Below, in pieces: positions 46,420-58,249 of a stretch of DNA of 64,000 nt. This DNA is from Amphirosellinia nigrospora (taxonomy: Eukaryota > Ascomycota > Sordariomycetes > Xylariales > Xylariaceae). The translations under genes were made by a program, and so were the position numbers. The DNA lies in contig SCHM01000003.1 of NCBI GenBank assembly GCA_004123355.1, positions 4,421,058-4,485,057 on the forward strand, written 5' to 3'. Every line of letters starts with the position of its first letter. Position 1 is the first letter of the stretch. Under the pieces are notes generated by a model that saw only the letters and a program-made list of their open reading frames with translations, was not told the DNA's origin and ran no database searches.

Positions 46420-47263
46420 AATTCTAATGATAGTGAAACTTACAGCGCCTTTGTTAGGACCTACGGAAGTATAAGGTCACTTAGAAGATAGATGCCATGT
46501 ATATAAATACCAACCACTTCAGAGGGTTCCGTTACTATACTTGGCCTATACCAGCGGCTAGACCATGGCGTGTTAAGCAACTAACTAGCTGGCATTTTTG
46601 GCCTTTTTAATATCCGTAGAAATGAAAATATGGGTGCCCCTGGATCAGGGGTCTATCTCTACCTCAAGAGTCGTTTTTTTTTTTTTTGAAAACAGGAAAT
46701 AACAACAACAAATATAAAACATGAGTTTTGATAAGCTAAGACCGTCACTTCTCCTTGCCCTCTCAATGTTTTACAGCTATCTCAGAAGGTTAGGGGATAC
46801 ACGGGTAGAAAGCTAGATGAAGGTTCGCACGGAAGGCCACACTGAATGATCATATATAAGATAGCTAGGTTCCCGCCTCATATTAGTGACCCAATTCCTT
46901 AACACTTATACCCTTTAATGACATGACGTACATGGTTGTCCTTAAAACACTCATATTTCTCTTCATCATGGAATAACGAAGTCACAAGCCTTTTTAATCG
47001 TGAGTCTAGCTAGAGTATAATCTTACGATGTTGAGGCAGAATGTCACGAATTCACGAAGCATAGCGCACCATAGACATAGGAGACCATCCGTATATCGCC
47101 GTTCTAAACATCTACAGGGACAGTTCTAGAGATCTTCGCGCAACAATAAGCACAGATGCCCCGCTCGATAATTATATCACACTGTCCCTGGCACGGAAGA
47201 AAGATACGGTGTCATTTTCGAAGCGTTCAATTCTTTTGATTTAATGCTTGTTATGTACACAAC
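46420..47263. other. Spacer with solo LTR
   Basis: No gene was seen. It contains a poly-T run near 46673-46686 and the family B LTR listed separately. Confidence 0.45.
47042..47193 (+). repeat. Solo LTR, family B
   Basis: TGTCACGAATTC...GTCCCTGGCA with flanks CAGAA and CGGAA (4 of 5 match). It shares GATCTTCGCGCAACAA with the other family B copies. Confidence 0.75.
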
Positions 47264-49008
47264 CTAAACATAAGAGGGAAGGGCGCGGTTAGAACTAATG
47301 ACGGATTTCATCAAGCTAAGATAGTTTGGGAGTAGGTCGCTGTCTGCGTGGAGATCCTGCTGTATCCAAAACGATTGAACTTGTTCTCGGAATGTCTCCA
47401 TGCTACGAACATAACCCTTCTTATCTGTCCGGTCGATCAAGTTCAAAATGGCGACTCTTTGTTCATCTGTACGCGCCTCGCACGCTATGATTAGCAGCGG
47501 GAAGAAGTGGCGGCAGTAACAATTCTGGACCGGTCCGGCGTATGCCCTGTCTATTAAGAAGTCCAACTTAGCTGTCGGTTCTAATGGGTTCTGTGATGCG
47601 CGGGCTAGATAAACCCGCGTAGCCGTCTGATATAGCTGTACGGTAAATTCAAAGTCGCCTCTAGCGTCGTCTGTACTTATATCTGTTGCTATCGGCAAGT
47701 TATCAACCTTCCATTCTAGAGCCCTAAGGCGATCTCTGTATTCCACTTCGTGGCTTCGTGGATCACGTGGGTCGAGTAACACATCCCATACTTCGGAAAG
47801 GATGTTTAAGATTTGAATAGGGCCCTGGAGGAATGATGCCTATGCTGTTAGGTTAGTAAATGTAGGTAGTAGGTTTGTTACTTTACGCACTTTTTTATTT
47901 GTTAACAGAAACGAACAGTGGGTTATGCGAGGAACGGGACGAGTTCTTGTGTTAGTGGGGTGCACAGTCGGGTATTGGTGCCGCCAATGAAACAATGTAA
48001 ACCGAGCCATTGAATCATGATAGTAGACCCAATCGAGAAGTTTTCTAATGGCGCAATGATCCGGCTGATCGCCTAATTGAGCGCCTTCTATGACTTCCAT
48101 AGCTCCTCGCAGATACCAAAGCCACTCGCCAGAATTTTCTGACGGCAGGAGGATCTATAGAGGAATTGTAAGCTGGAGACCATTGAGATTGTCCTGATAC
48201 CCCTATTTACTCACTTCAAAGGAGCACAAAATCATGCAGGCAGCGACATGTTGAGCAGCTTCCATTAATCTTGAGAAGCTTCCTTCGCGGAGGCGGAGAG
48301 GGCCCGAGGGCTGTGACTTTGAGGGACATGGTGTTGCGATGCAGCCCGCTGCGGTGGAGGGAGGAAAAGGCAAGCAGAGCATGTAATAGAGCGCGTCTTG
48401 ACACCGTATCCTTGGTGAATATCATAGGAATAATGACATCACGAATATGTGACATGGTTGGACTAAATGTCGCTAGCGACTGGTGAGCAGCATCGCGGAC
48501 TAAAGCATGTATTAAATGAGCTGACTGTTATTCATCTCACGATGTACTGCTCTGTGCTTACAATAGTTTAGTAATTCCATATGTGTCAGTTCCGACTGAG
48601 GTTGAGTCCATAGCTTTGGAATCGGTAGACCTGAGGTAGGTGTATTTAATGTATTTAGGGAGAATAGGTGACGATACAACTCAACGTCTCGAGATGTCGT
48701 ATTGAGAAATGGATTGCACCTCAGGCGTCGCGTTTGAGTGAATGCGCCGCCAACCGGCAGACTCGCTACCATTGCACGTTTCTTGTCGTTTTCCCTTGGC
48801 CATGATAACCGGAGTCCGTACCCTTCGCATTCTCGCCGAGCTTGAATACATTTCCGGCAATGTGGCACACCCTGATCACATTGGATTTTTCGACCTAGAG
48901 AGCCATTAGACGAATTCTTGAGATGAGACTAGATCTAGGCAACCGCAATTACTAACTTTTACACGTCCAACAGCCGCGCCTTGATTTCGTTGTGGAATTA
49001 GATACCAT
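47264..49008 (-). CDS. Zn(II)2Cys6 fungal transcription factor
   Basis: Fungal binuclear-zinc-cluster regulator. From ATG 49008: KSRRGCWTCK, an intron at 48895-48956, then SRKIQCDQGVPHCRKCIQARRECEGYG, which completes C-x2-C-x6-C-x6-C-x2-C-x6-C and is followed by the basic LSWPREND. The body has Fungal_trans_2-like blocks: MELLNY, SHIRDVIIPMIFTKDTVSRRALLHALLAFSSLHRSG, AMEVIEGAQLGDQPDHCAIRKLLDWVYYHDSMARF, and a last exon 47264-47782 containing FEFTVQLYQTATRVYLARAS and HFFPLLIIACEA. Several short introns separate these, and one or two frame slips are likely. It is transcribed away from the NmrA-like gene at 49587 across a spacer of about 580 bp, suggesting co-regulation or a regulator-target relation. 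The target is unknown. Confidence 0.82.
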
Positions 49009-49586
49009 GGTCAGTACCTAGTTTACGTGATGTCGTTGACGATCGATGTCCGTAGAAGACCGGAAATAGGAAAAGCCCGAAACCCCGGGGCCGATGAATG
49101 CTTAAAGCCGATGTTTAATGGCTATGAGAAGTCTAGCTAGATCATTGAAATCGGATAAAGTTGCTTGCGATGGAGCTGTCTTCATGATCGAGAATTATCA
49201 GCAGCAGAAGCACATATAAATAAACGGTAGACGTTGCGACCCCTGACGCATGGATCCACCTGAAGCAACTTTGTCCGAGTTGACATTTGTCAGCCTATAC
49301 GATTATCCTCCTTAGGTAACTAAAAGTAGCGCTAACGACACAGGCACCCAAACCATCATGCGACAGAGGCTCTTAGACGTGATGCACGACCATGATATTC
49401 AGAAGGACTTCGATATGGTCACAAATCTACGAGCAAACTTGCCAGATTTCTGGTCTATAAATATGAGTTGTGCGGCCGCCCGAGAGTTTCCCAACTCACT
49501 CATTATCATCGTTACAAAAACGCCTTTACCATCTTTAAACTCGATCTCAGTCTATACGATTATTCAGTGAGAAGACAAACTTCGCA
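49009..49586. promoter_or_regulatory. Divergent promoter region, Zn2Cys6 factor / NmrA-like gene
   Basis: The shared upstream region of two divergent genes. It contains the short palindrome CCCCGGGG near 49084. I could not point to a convincing CGG-spaced-CCG operator. Confidence 0.4.
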
Positions 49587-50501
49587 ATGGCCACCTACTT
49601 AGTCACTCAGGCCACTGGCCATCAATCTCAATATACCATCAAGCATCTACTCGCTGCAGGACTAAAGGTCCATGCAATCGTGCGTGACCCCTCGAAACAG
49701 CTCCCAGAGATCTTAAACCGTCCGGGCGTGACAATTTTCAAAGGAGAAAGCGTCAATTTCGATGATGTTTTCAACGCCGCGAAGGGTTGCGAAGGTGTCT
49801 TCTTGAACACTTTTCCCATTCCGGGAGTCGAGCTCCAGCAAGCCAAAACCATCCTGGAGGCGGCCAAGAAGGCAGGACTCAAGTCCGTCGTTGCCTCCAC
49901 GGTCATGGTAGCGGGAGAGAAGGCTATGTGGGATGATGATGCGACCAAGGAAATTTACCTGCTCGATTATTTCACTTCAAAGTCATCGGTTGAAGATGCT
50001 GTACGCGGGGCTGGTCTCGATTGGACGATCCTACGACCGGCCTTTTGCCATTTCGACTACATGCTGCCTGGCTGCCTTGGTAACTTTGCGAATTTCGCGG
50101 GACGCGGGGAGCTGGACCATTACTACAACGACGGCGCCCGCATGCCTCAGACGGATACAGACGATATCGGAAAGTACGCTGCTGCCGCCTTACAGGATCC
50201 GGCGAAGTTCGCAGGCCAGACTATCGATATAGCCAGCGACAACATGACTATCGAGGAAGTCCGCGATGCCATCGCGAGAGTCACTGGCAAGAGCGTGTCG
50301 GCAAGGAAACGCACTCCGGAAGATGGGGACCCACGCCCTGGTCACCGATTTCAGATGTGGGCGAATCACAAGGACCTCACCGGTGTAATGCAGGGTGCGA
50401 AGGAGGCACAGGCCAAGTTCGGTATTCCCTTCACTCCCTTTGAAGAGGCTTTGAAGAGAGATAAGAGCCGTGTACTCGAGTGTTTGTCCGCTAAGGCTTA
50501 G
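49587..50501 (+). CDS. NmrA-like family protein with altered glycine motif
   Basis: Atypical SDR of the NmrA-like family, 304 residues in one exon. NmrA-type proteins bind NAD(P) and act as redox sensors or reductases; which applies here is unknown. Seen: an opening strand ATYLVTQATGHQSQYTIKHLL, where most relatives have T-G-A-T-G-x-Q-G, so the first and last glycines of GxxGxxG are Gln and Ser. Then VHAIVRDPSK, NFDDVFNAAKGCEGVFLNTFP, KSVVASTVMVAG, DYFTSKSSVEDAVRGAGLDWTILRPAFCHFDY, and DTDDIGKYAAAALQDPAKFAGQTIDIA. The Thr-Lys-Ser segment replaces the usual YxxK. The start is ATG 49587, in a CGCAATGG context. Confidence 0.87.
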   Translation: MATYLVTQATGHQSQYTIKHLLAAGLKVHAIVRDPSKQLPEILNRPGVTIFKGESVNFDDVFNAAKGCEGVFLNTFPIPGVELQQAKTILEAAKKAGLKSVVASTVMVAGEKAMWDDDATKEIYLLDYFTSKSSVEDAVRGAGLDWTILRPAFCHFDYMLPGCLGNFANFAGRGELDHYYNDGARMPQTDTDDIGKYAAAALQDPAKFAGQTIDIASDNMTIEEVRDAIARVTGKSVSARKRTPEDGDPRPGHRFQMWANHKDLTGVMQGAKEAQAKFGIPFTPFEEALKRDKSRVLECLSAKA

Positions 50502-52026
50502 TTACACATATCTATTACTCATGGGGGAAACTTGAAGCCGGTGAGATAGCATAGTCAGAAATTAGAATTAGAGTAACATTAAATCATCGTGTTTCTTGCT
50601 AGTTTCCCCTGTTTCTTTGTTGAGAAGGCAGGCTATTATTATCCGTATGCAGTAGGCCACGTATCGTAGTCCTTGAGTTTAAAAAAATAGCGCCTTGTTA
50701 CATACAACATTATTTAAAGAGGAAATAGTTTATAGATTTATTACAATGCTCTGGAAACCATTCTAACAATAATTATTCCTACCAATGTTGTATTGCTTCA
50801 TATCAATGAAACAACTCAGCGTTTATAGGCTTTATGGCTAGTCTTTAGAAATACTCTCTGCGGTGCCCCTTTTCCGCTCCAAAAGCGAGCCTTATGTGTT
50901 GCTGTACGCTCGTGATGGATGTGTGATGGTGACACAGACGTACGGATGCGCCGCTTACAAGGATAGGTTACAAGAGACAATTGGCGAATCCCCGATCGCA
51001 GTTGGTATTCGACTGACAATACATTTCAGCCGACCTCATGTTCCATATAATTGTATGTAATTAGACATGCACTGTTTCATCTCCGAAAGGGAGGTAGTAA
51101 CAGTCTACCCGGGTACCCATTATTACAGGTTAACCCAAGAGTTAGGCTTAGTTGTTGAAGGAGCGCCTTAGTAATAGTATAATCAAGTAGGGACTATAAG
51201 AGACCTGTTGCACTTCAATCTATATAATCCTATATAAGAAATGCTTAATTGAGCCATTTATTATATCAGCGACGAACACACTAAATGAGTGCTCGCAGTT
51301 GACATAAACCCGAAAACGTAACGTGAGAACACTGGCAGTTGTTATTACGTGCATTGAATTTGATTAAATTACCCGTTTGCAGTCGCGTCACTTGTACATA
51401 GCACCAATCGTTACATATGAGCTCCACCAAAAGGAAAAGCCAGCCCCTTGACACGACATCACAACAACGATCATATCGGAAGCTCAAGGCTTCAAGCGTC
51501 CACACCCCGCCATCCAATACTCGTCCTCGTCCTCGTCCTTGCCCCAGCCCTAAGACATCCTTGTTTGACCCAGATGAGGGTAATGACTTTGTGTGTTAGT
51601 CTATCTCCACCACGTCAACAAGGCGTCGGGAACTCAATACGAAATTAACCGTCACCTAGTAGCGAGCGAAAGATAAAAGTTTGCTTTCCTCTAAGCTTGA
51701 TTCAATAGAGATAAGCGATTCTATTAATAGCGGACTTGTCGGTAGTTGTGGCTTTATACCATGCATAAGATTGGCATCGTCGCCTTAAATCGTCCGACGA
51801 ACCTCCCAACCGATATCACTATCACCAAGGCGAAGCACGAGACGAGGGGGCAAATTGCCGTACTCCATCTTCGTGATTCATTTACTTCATAATGGATAAT
51901 TTTTTGGTTCTATGACCCCTGCTACGCCAAACGCCTCACTCGTATTACTTTCATTTTACTAGGTGGCAATACGAACTTGACATTTCAAGAGAACTTTCCG
52001 AAGCGCTCGATTGGTATGAGAGTACC
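50502..52026. other. Convergent intergenic region
   Basis: About 1.5 kb between the stops of the NmrA-like gene and HUL5. A 60-codon frame at 51417-51599 (Arg-Pro repeats) has no support. Nothing else was recognised. Confidence 0.4.
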
Positions 52027-55000
52027 TTAGCTGAGATCAAAGCCCGCGCCGGACTGTACAGCATATAACAGCTTAGCCCTTAATGTTGCGACTGACTTGT
52101 AAACCGGGAGCTTGAGTAAATTGACGCACGTGCTCGTGCTGGGGAGTCGTTCCTCGTCGGTGCCGCCATCCCGAATGCTGAACTGGGGCTTCAGCTGTGA
52201 GAAACCCAGAAGGGGCGCTCTTGGCGTAGAAGTAACGTATTTCAATACGTCTCTACGTTCCGAATCCTTCAAATTTCTCATAACGTCCCAGAAAAAGCGG
52301 ATTGTGGCGTGCTCTTGACCATCATCGCCTATGGCATAGAGGCCGGAGTAGGATGTGTTCCGCCTGAGATCCTCGACATCAATCTCGGAACTGTCGCCGC
52401 CAATCAGGTGCTGGAGCTCGGATTGGTTGAACATGGAGAGCCAAGAAGGGTTTATGATCGTGCCCAGCCCACGAAGAAAAGCTTTGGTTTGTCTGTACTG
52501 TTGTGCGACTAATCGATGGTTTGCGACATACGATATGTACAGTGGACGGTCCTTATTGGTGACTGGTATGCTAGCACCGTCTTTTCTCAGCGGCCGGATG
52601 ACATTGCGTCGATGGCCAGACGGATCCCAGACCGAATCAGCGATGGTAAAGTCTAGCGACAGATCTGCAACGTCACCAGGGTAATTTTTTAGGCTCATTA
52701 ATCCTTGGTAAAGCTCGGGGTCAAGATCTCGGAGGTCGTTGAGGTTAGCTCGATAATCTGTTGACGTACTCTGCCCGAAGATGCCCATTTGAGGAGGAAA
52801 AAGCTGGCGAACGAAATGTCGATGAGAATTCCCTCATACATACATTTACCGACTATACGGCCTAAAAATTCGTACCGTTTCACTAGATCGCCCATCGCAT
52901 CTCTCCAGTCGCCACCACCTTCCGCAATCCCTTGGCTACGTAGGCTTGCTACCATGTCATCAAAGATGGATGGATTTGGATAAAGCAGATTCTGATTGTT
53001 AGAGACGAAATAGGCTTTTTTGTCATTGCGTTCCGGATTAAAGGCATCATTTGTGACACTTATGAGAAACTCCTTCGTAACGCCGCCACCATCGATACCA
53101 GCTTCAGGCTGGTCGAACTGGTCCACGAATGTGATTTGGATGGGCTCTTTGAGCCCCTCGCCTAAGGGGTAGAACTGATCAAATGCGTCATCAAACACTC
53201 TTCCACGACCAACTATAGCAGTATGGCGACCCAAGTAATGCCTCCTCAAAGCATCTGGGCCATGGGGACCGTCTTCACCTGATAATATGGCGAGTCGCCA
53301 TCGGTCAGGGTCAACGTGGCCGCCCCGTCGCTTAGATTTGTCTAAATAAACAAATTGTCGGAATATCTGAACTCTAACTTCAAACGGTATGGCAAATGGC
53401 ATATTCCTAAGGACCTCAAGTTTTGGGCCAATTGCACTTCGAAAGTCCTCTGAATGTGTTGTTCGTAGTCGCCGGCGATCTGTCGATCTAGAAAGCCAGT
53501 CCCCGGTGAGATTATGAGATGTCGAAGGATTGTCCTCGTCATCGTTTTCATCCTCGTCTTCTTCGGACTGCTCATCATTTCGTAATTCTTCTAATACAAC
53601 GGCGGAGATAAACCCACCCATGTCAAACTTTGAAGTCATAAGCCAAAAATCCTTAGGAAGGAACTGCCGTCTTGAGTCTCGCTCGTATAACGCGCGCATA
53701 GCAGACGAAACTATATCTCTGAGGCCTAGAATATCCATACCGATAATACCACCAATTGCGGTTAGGGAGTCCTTTGCGCCGTCTGGATTAGATCGCGCGG
53801 GACCAACGCCTAACATGGCATCCAGCCGCCCGGAAGATGGTCCAGACCTCAAGATATCAGGTAGATTGTAATACAAAGGAAAAGCTAGATATTTAAGGAA
53901 GTTGACAAGAAGTTTCAGTTCATCTAAGCTCAAGCCGCTGTCGCGGATTCTCTGCGTCGCCGGACTCTGTTGTGTAGCTATGTCTGTTCCACGAAGTACG
54001 AAATCCTCATCGTCAGTGACCCGAAGCAGAAAATTATACAATTCTAAAAAGAGAAGCAATGTTCTCCACTCCAAATCATGCACGGGATCTTGCTTTAAGA
54101 GAGTGGGAACAGAGACAGGTTGGTCCTTGGCTTTTACATGCTGCATGATGGCTGTGAAAATATTGGTCTTGGATGCCGCACACCAGAAAAACTTGACAGA
54201 AGGCAGAGTGGTAGTGTTGATACCATCGACAGTCTTAATATCACCTTGGAAAAGGCGCATCTTAATATCATCCGCGTGAGCAGGGAAGCATCGCAGTAGG
54301 ACGAGAGTATATCCTGCGAGCAGACTCGTGTCTTCAGAGATATGGGTGGTTGTCGAAGCAGTGCTTTTCCCTCCCTGTTAGTTTATAGTTGAAATAGTCG
54401 CCAAGACTTCAAACTTACGATGCGAATCGACTCAGAAGGTCCGCAATGCCATCTTCGTTGACCAAGAATTGGAGCTGCTCGATAATGTACTCAGATAACG
54501 GCTCAAAGTCTTGTATTTCAGTATCTTCATCGGATTCCGATGCATACTCATCACCTTTCTCTGGAGAATTCGATCGTGACCTTATATCAGCTGCAAGAAA
54601 TGACATCTGCAAATACAAAGCCTCGAGGTACTTGGAATCTCGAGACACGGGTGCTGCCCTGTTCAATGCGACAAAATGGGCCAACAGCCAAAGTAGGTTG
54701 TCCCTTGTCACCCTTTCAGGAAATTTGGGAGCTGAGAAAGAACGGATGATGCTTCGAGATAAGGCGCCAAGATCTAGAAGCTGTGTGATACTTCCAGGGT
54801 TGTGCTGTAAGAGACCAAGTTTTGGAGAGGTTAAGAAATTATAGGCCAACGTTTGATATGTATCTAAATCGGGGACCCCTTATGCTAACGTTAGCTCAGA
54901 CTGCGCCCCAAGAGGGAAAACATTGCATTGTTTTGTTGTTGTTGTTGTTATTGTTGTTGGGGATACAGCTTTCGTTATGGAATAGCGAAACCATGAACAT

Positions 55001-55797
55001 TGCTTAAACGGTCATCAACGTACCACTGTCTGGATTTGATGCCAACGGGGCAATCACAGCCCCAACAAAGTCTGACGCTGTTCGTCGGACGAGTTCACAA
55101 TCGAATCTTCATCCGCAAGTCTCGCGAGAGAAACATAGTAAAGTTTCAGGGCCGGTTTAATAGAAATGGGTCGTTTCTTGACGATAGCAGCGATAGTGAC
55201 AAGGAGTGTCTGCGATGAGCTCCCATCACGCCTGTTGGTGATTAATTAGTGAGCTAACCCAGCAGGTCGTTGTATACACTGGAAGTCGCGGGAGCCATAC
55301 TTCTCTAAAGCTCTCACAAGAAGGCGAGCTAGCCGATCCCATGCCACTGGGCTGAATAGGGTGAAGTTGATGGATGAAGATGGGGTTGGGACGAGGCCAA
55401 TGAGATCAGACATAAACAAGTCCAGCCGGCGCTGGTCATCGGGCCGGGACGGCACCAGAATGGCCAATAGCAGGGGAAATGCCTGTTCTATTCGTTGGCG
55501 GGCGGTCTGGGAGTCGAGAGGATGACGGTACAGCACGTCGTAATCTCGTCGCCGCAGATCCCGGAGCTGTCGGCGATCCCTATGACCCCTCCATACTTTC
55601 TGGAGACGTTTGGTGGCGGCAAGTTCCTCCCGTTCACGGTGTCTTCTTTCACGCTCGGCTTGGGCCTGGGCCACGGTTTTGGAAGCACCGGACTGCGGGG
55701 GAGCCCAGCTTGGGCCGGCCCAAGGGTTTGTATTCCGCTGTCCGCTGAGGTCGACGTGTCGAGGCCGGCGAGACGAGCCCGAGAATGTGGGAAACAT
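52027..55797 (-). CDS. HUL5: HECT-type E3 ubiquitin ligase Hul5 (UBE3C family)
   Basis: Proteasome-associated E3/E4 ligase that extends ubiquitin chains. Seen: MFPTFSGSSRRPRHVDLSGQ start, an IQ-like ATKRLQKVWRGHRDRRQLRD, DFQ before a short intron, SQTLLVTIAAIVKKRP, an intron at 54864-55023 containing a (TTG)n tract, YQTLAYNFLTSPKLGLL, an acidic NDEQSEEDEDENDDED linker, an intron at 54375-54418, VRVQIFRQFVYLDKSKRRGG, then the HECT domain from FVDQFDQPEAGIDGGGVTKEFL through LVKRYEFLGRIVGKCMYEGILI to STSTCVNLLKLP with the catalytic Cys. One base is missing at 55060-55063 (needs a fifth G), at 52774-52776 (LLKWASSG-QSTST needs a fourth G) and probably near 54371. About 1,150 residues, the family length. 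Confidence 0.92.
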
Positions 55798-58249
55798 GGT
55801 GGGCCAAAGGTCGGCGGCAGCTGTCTCCAGGGCGGGCGTTCCGAGAGCGGTAACTAACGGATGAGTCCAAGCTAAGGTGCTTCGACTAGAGGCTGCACAT
55901 AGGACCTCTGCACAAAGTGGCGGCCAAAGCTAGCATGCTGTCTTCAACGTGGATGGTATGGTATTGTAAGCCAGCCGTGAATACTGTCTACGGTAGCTTG
56001 ACGTAATGTGCCGAGTTCGTAGCGTGTTTGCGATGTGCCGGGTATATTTGGTAGAGGATGGGAACGAGAGGTTGGGTCTTACAAGATGTCAAGGCGAGAG
56101 GTCTACGCTAGGGTTAGACGTCTTGATCCTAAGTTGAAGGCGAGATTTGTACGAACAAGCTTGCCCCAGGCACAGGTATTGGGTGGCATCCTCGATGTTT
56201 GAGAGGTTCCTGTACCTTAGGCGGGTAGGCTTACACAAGCTGGCTTCGGTAACATTCCAGTGGCCCGCTGCGCACTGCCCAGCGCTACACGACTGCGTTG
56301 TCAGCTCCCTCCCTACCTAGATACTGTAGGCACCTAGGCCCCCACCTCTTAGTGGCCAGACGGCGGGACTACGCATGGCAAGGGATTGGCAATCCTTGTC
56401 GTCATTTGCCGGCAGTGGTAGTAGTGATAAGGTAAACAACATATCCATACAGCCCCATAATGATATAACTGATAACGATAAGGCACTATTTGGTGGGATG
56501 ATACACCTAGGTAGGTAGTACATGGTGATGTGATGTGATGTGATGTGATGTGGTGTACAAAGTGCAAGGTGTGTGAATTAACGTTGGGTAGGTTAATAGG
56601 TACCTAGTACCTACTCACTTACCTATTAATACCAGCCAACTCGAAACATAGAAGTGCTTGCTTTGGTTCTTGCTATGTTTTATGACCTGTGAGCCTGTGA
56701 GCCAACTAACGACTGGACAAGTTTGCATGTGATTTAAAAGACCTCTGTGCCACTAAATTGGAAGCCATTCCAATATACCTACCTTCCAAGTTCCTCCTTC
56801 ATTGGGGTGGCGGAAATAATTCAAGATTGTCAGTTTTTGATTCGGATACGGATAAATGATAAAAGCCAACTTAAAGATAATGCCTACCATGTAAATCTTA
56901 AGGCACAAGAGGCAACCTACCTACCTATGTTATAAATTCAAAATTTCATGTTTGCCTACCTTAGGTAGGTAAGGTAGGTACTTAGAGTACATACCTAGTT
57001 AGGTACACACAGGTACACCGGCTTCATCAGGCATAGATAGGTAGGAGGCGACTGCTCAAAGCTCACCGATAATCCGCAACTCTAAACAGGTAGAAAGTTG
57101 GGAAAGGGCCCCCTCCCCTCGGATACCTATATAATTCCTTGTGCTGTTACAGCCTGATGGCACCTAACTTGAGCAAGAACACAGCGGCAGGACGTCCTTC
57201 TCTGTTAAAGGAAGAGGAAGAACCTTGGACTTTCCTGTGTCTGTCTCCCTGGTAGAGGTGGTAAAATATGTACCTGGGTACTTGTGGTAGGTACCTGGAT
57301 TATGTAACTGCTGCGTGTCGCTGGTCGAGCTAGTGTTGCCCCACCTCACTGTTGCCCGCCCGTTGAATTTTTTTGTGTGGTGCAACCCTGCAAAGCCAGC
57401 ATTGCCGGCTGCTGCTGCCACTGCCATTGGCACCCCAAGCCGCTATTCGCCTCTGAGCTGCGCTGCCCGTTGCTGGAGTGTAGCAATCACAGGCACAGAT
57501 ACCTGTACGCGACTAAGATTAAGGTGCTAGGAAGGTGAAGACACAAAAATTCTGTCGGCTATGAAAGGACCCTCTCTTCCTTTCTTCTTCCTTTTCTTTC
57601 TTCAACGACAACTTTATCCGCCGTCTCGTTGCCCGCAAACCCCAAAGAGATTTCAGTATTAGAGCACGGTCTCCTCATCGTGCCTCATTCCTGGTCTCGC
57701 CCAATACCATAACCAAAAACACCAAAAAAATTCGGAAAATCACAAAAACTACACACCTCCCCACCGCCATCTCTCCTACCACCTCTCCTCCATCGCCCAC
57801 GCAACTCGTCCCCCTCTCTCATCCACCTCTGCCACTCTGCTTCGCCAAATACCAGACGTTTTCCCGTTGACTTTTCCCTCAACGCACAATCCGTCTTCGG
57901 CACGATTCTCTGACTACGTCGACCACGCAAATACCCCGGAAATCCCTCGGCTCGAAGTGAGTTGTTGCATTTACTCGCTCGAGTCTTGTCTTTGGTTGGC
58001 AGCAGTCAGTGTCATTGCCTGACTCGGATCATCGCATCAATTTCGCAGCTCTTTTTCTTACGGATTAACGACCTACCAAACCATCTTTGTAAGCCGCTGC
58101 TGATTTTGTTCCAATCTTCGCATCGGCAAACAACATGCATGTGACGTTGCCTATCTATACATGTCCTCGCGCTATTTGAAACTGCCGTTATTTTTCTTCC
58201 TGAACATAACTAACTGTCTGAATAGCCGAGTCAATCAACTATCACCAAT
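55798..58249. promoter_or_regulatory. Divergent promoter region HUL5 / PAB1 and long PAB1 leader
   Basis: The region holds (GATGT)n repeats at about 56526-56550, many TAGGTACCT-type repeats at 56590-57010, a pyrimidine tract (CTCTCTTCCTTTCTTCTTCC) near 57570-57612 likely close to the PAB1 start site, an A-rich stretch at 57711-57755, and a possible leader intron from GTGAGT 57959 to TAG 58226, with ACTAAC before it. No other gene was seen. Confidence 0.5.

Noticed and set aside
51417-51599. 60-codon Arg/Pro-rich frame
   Set aside because: Low complexity from CCTCGT repeats, no homology and no promoter context.
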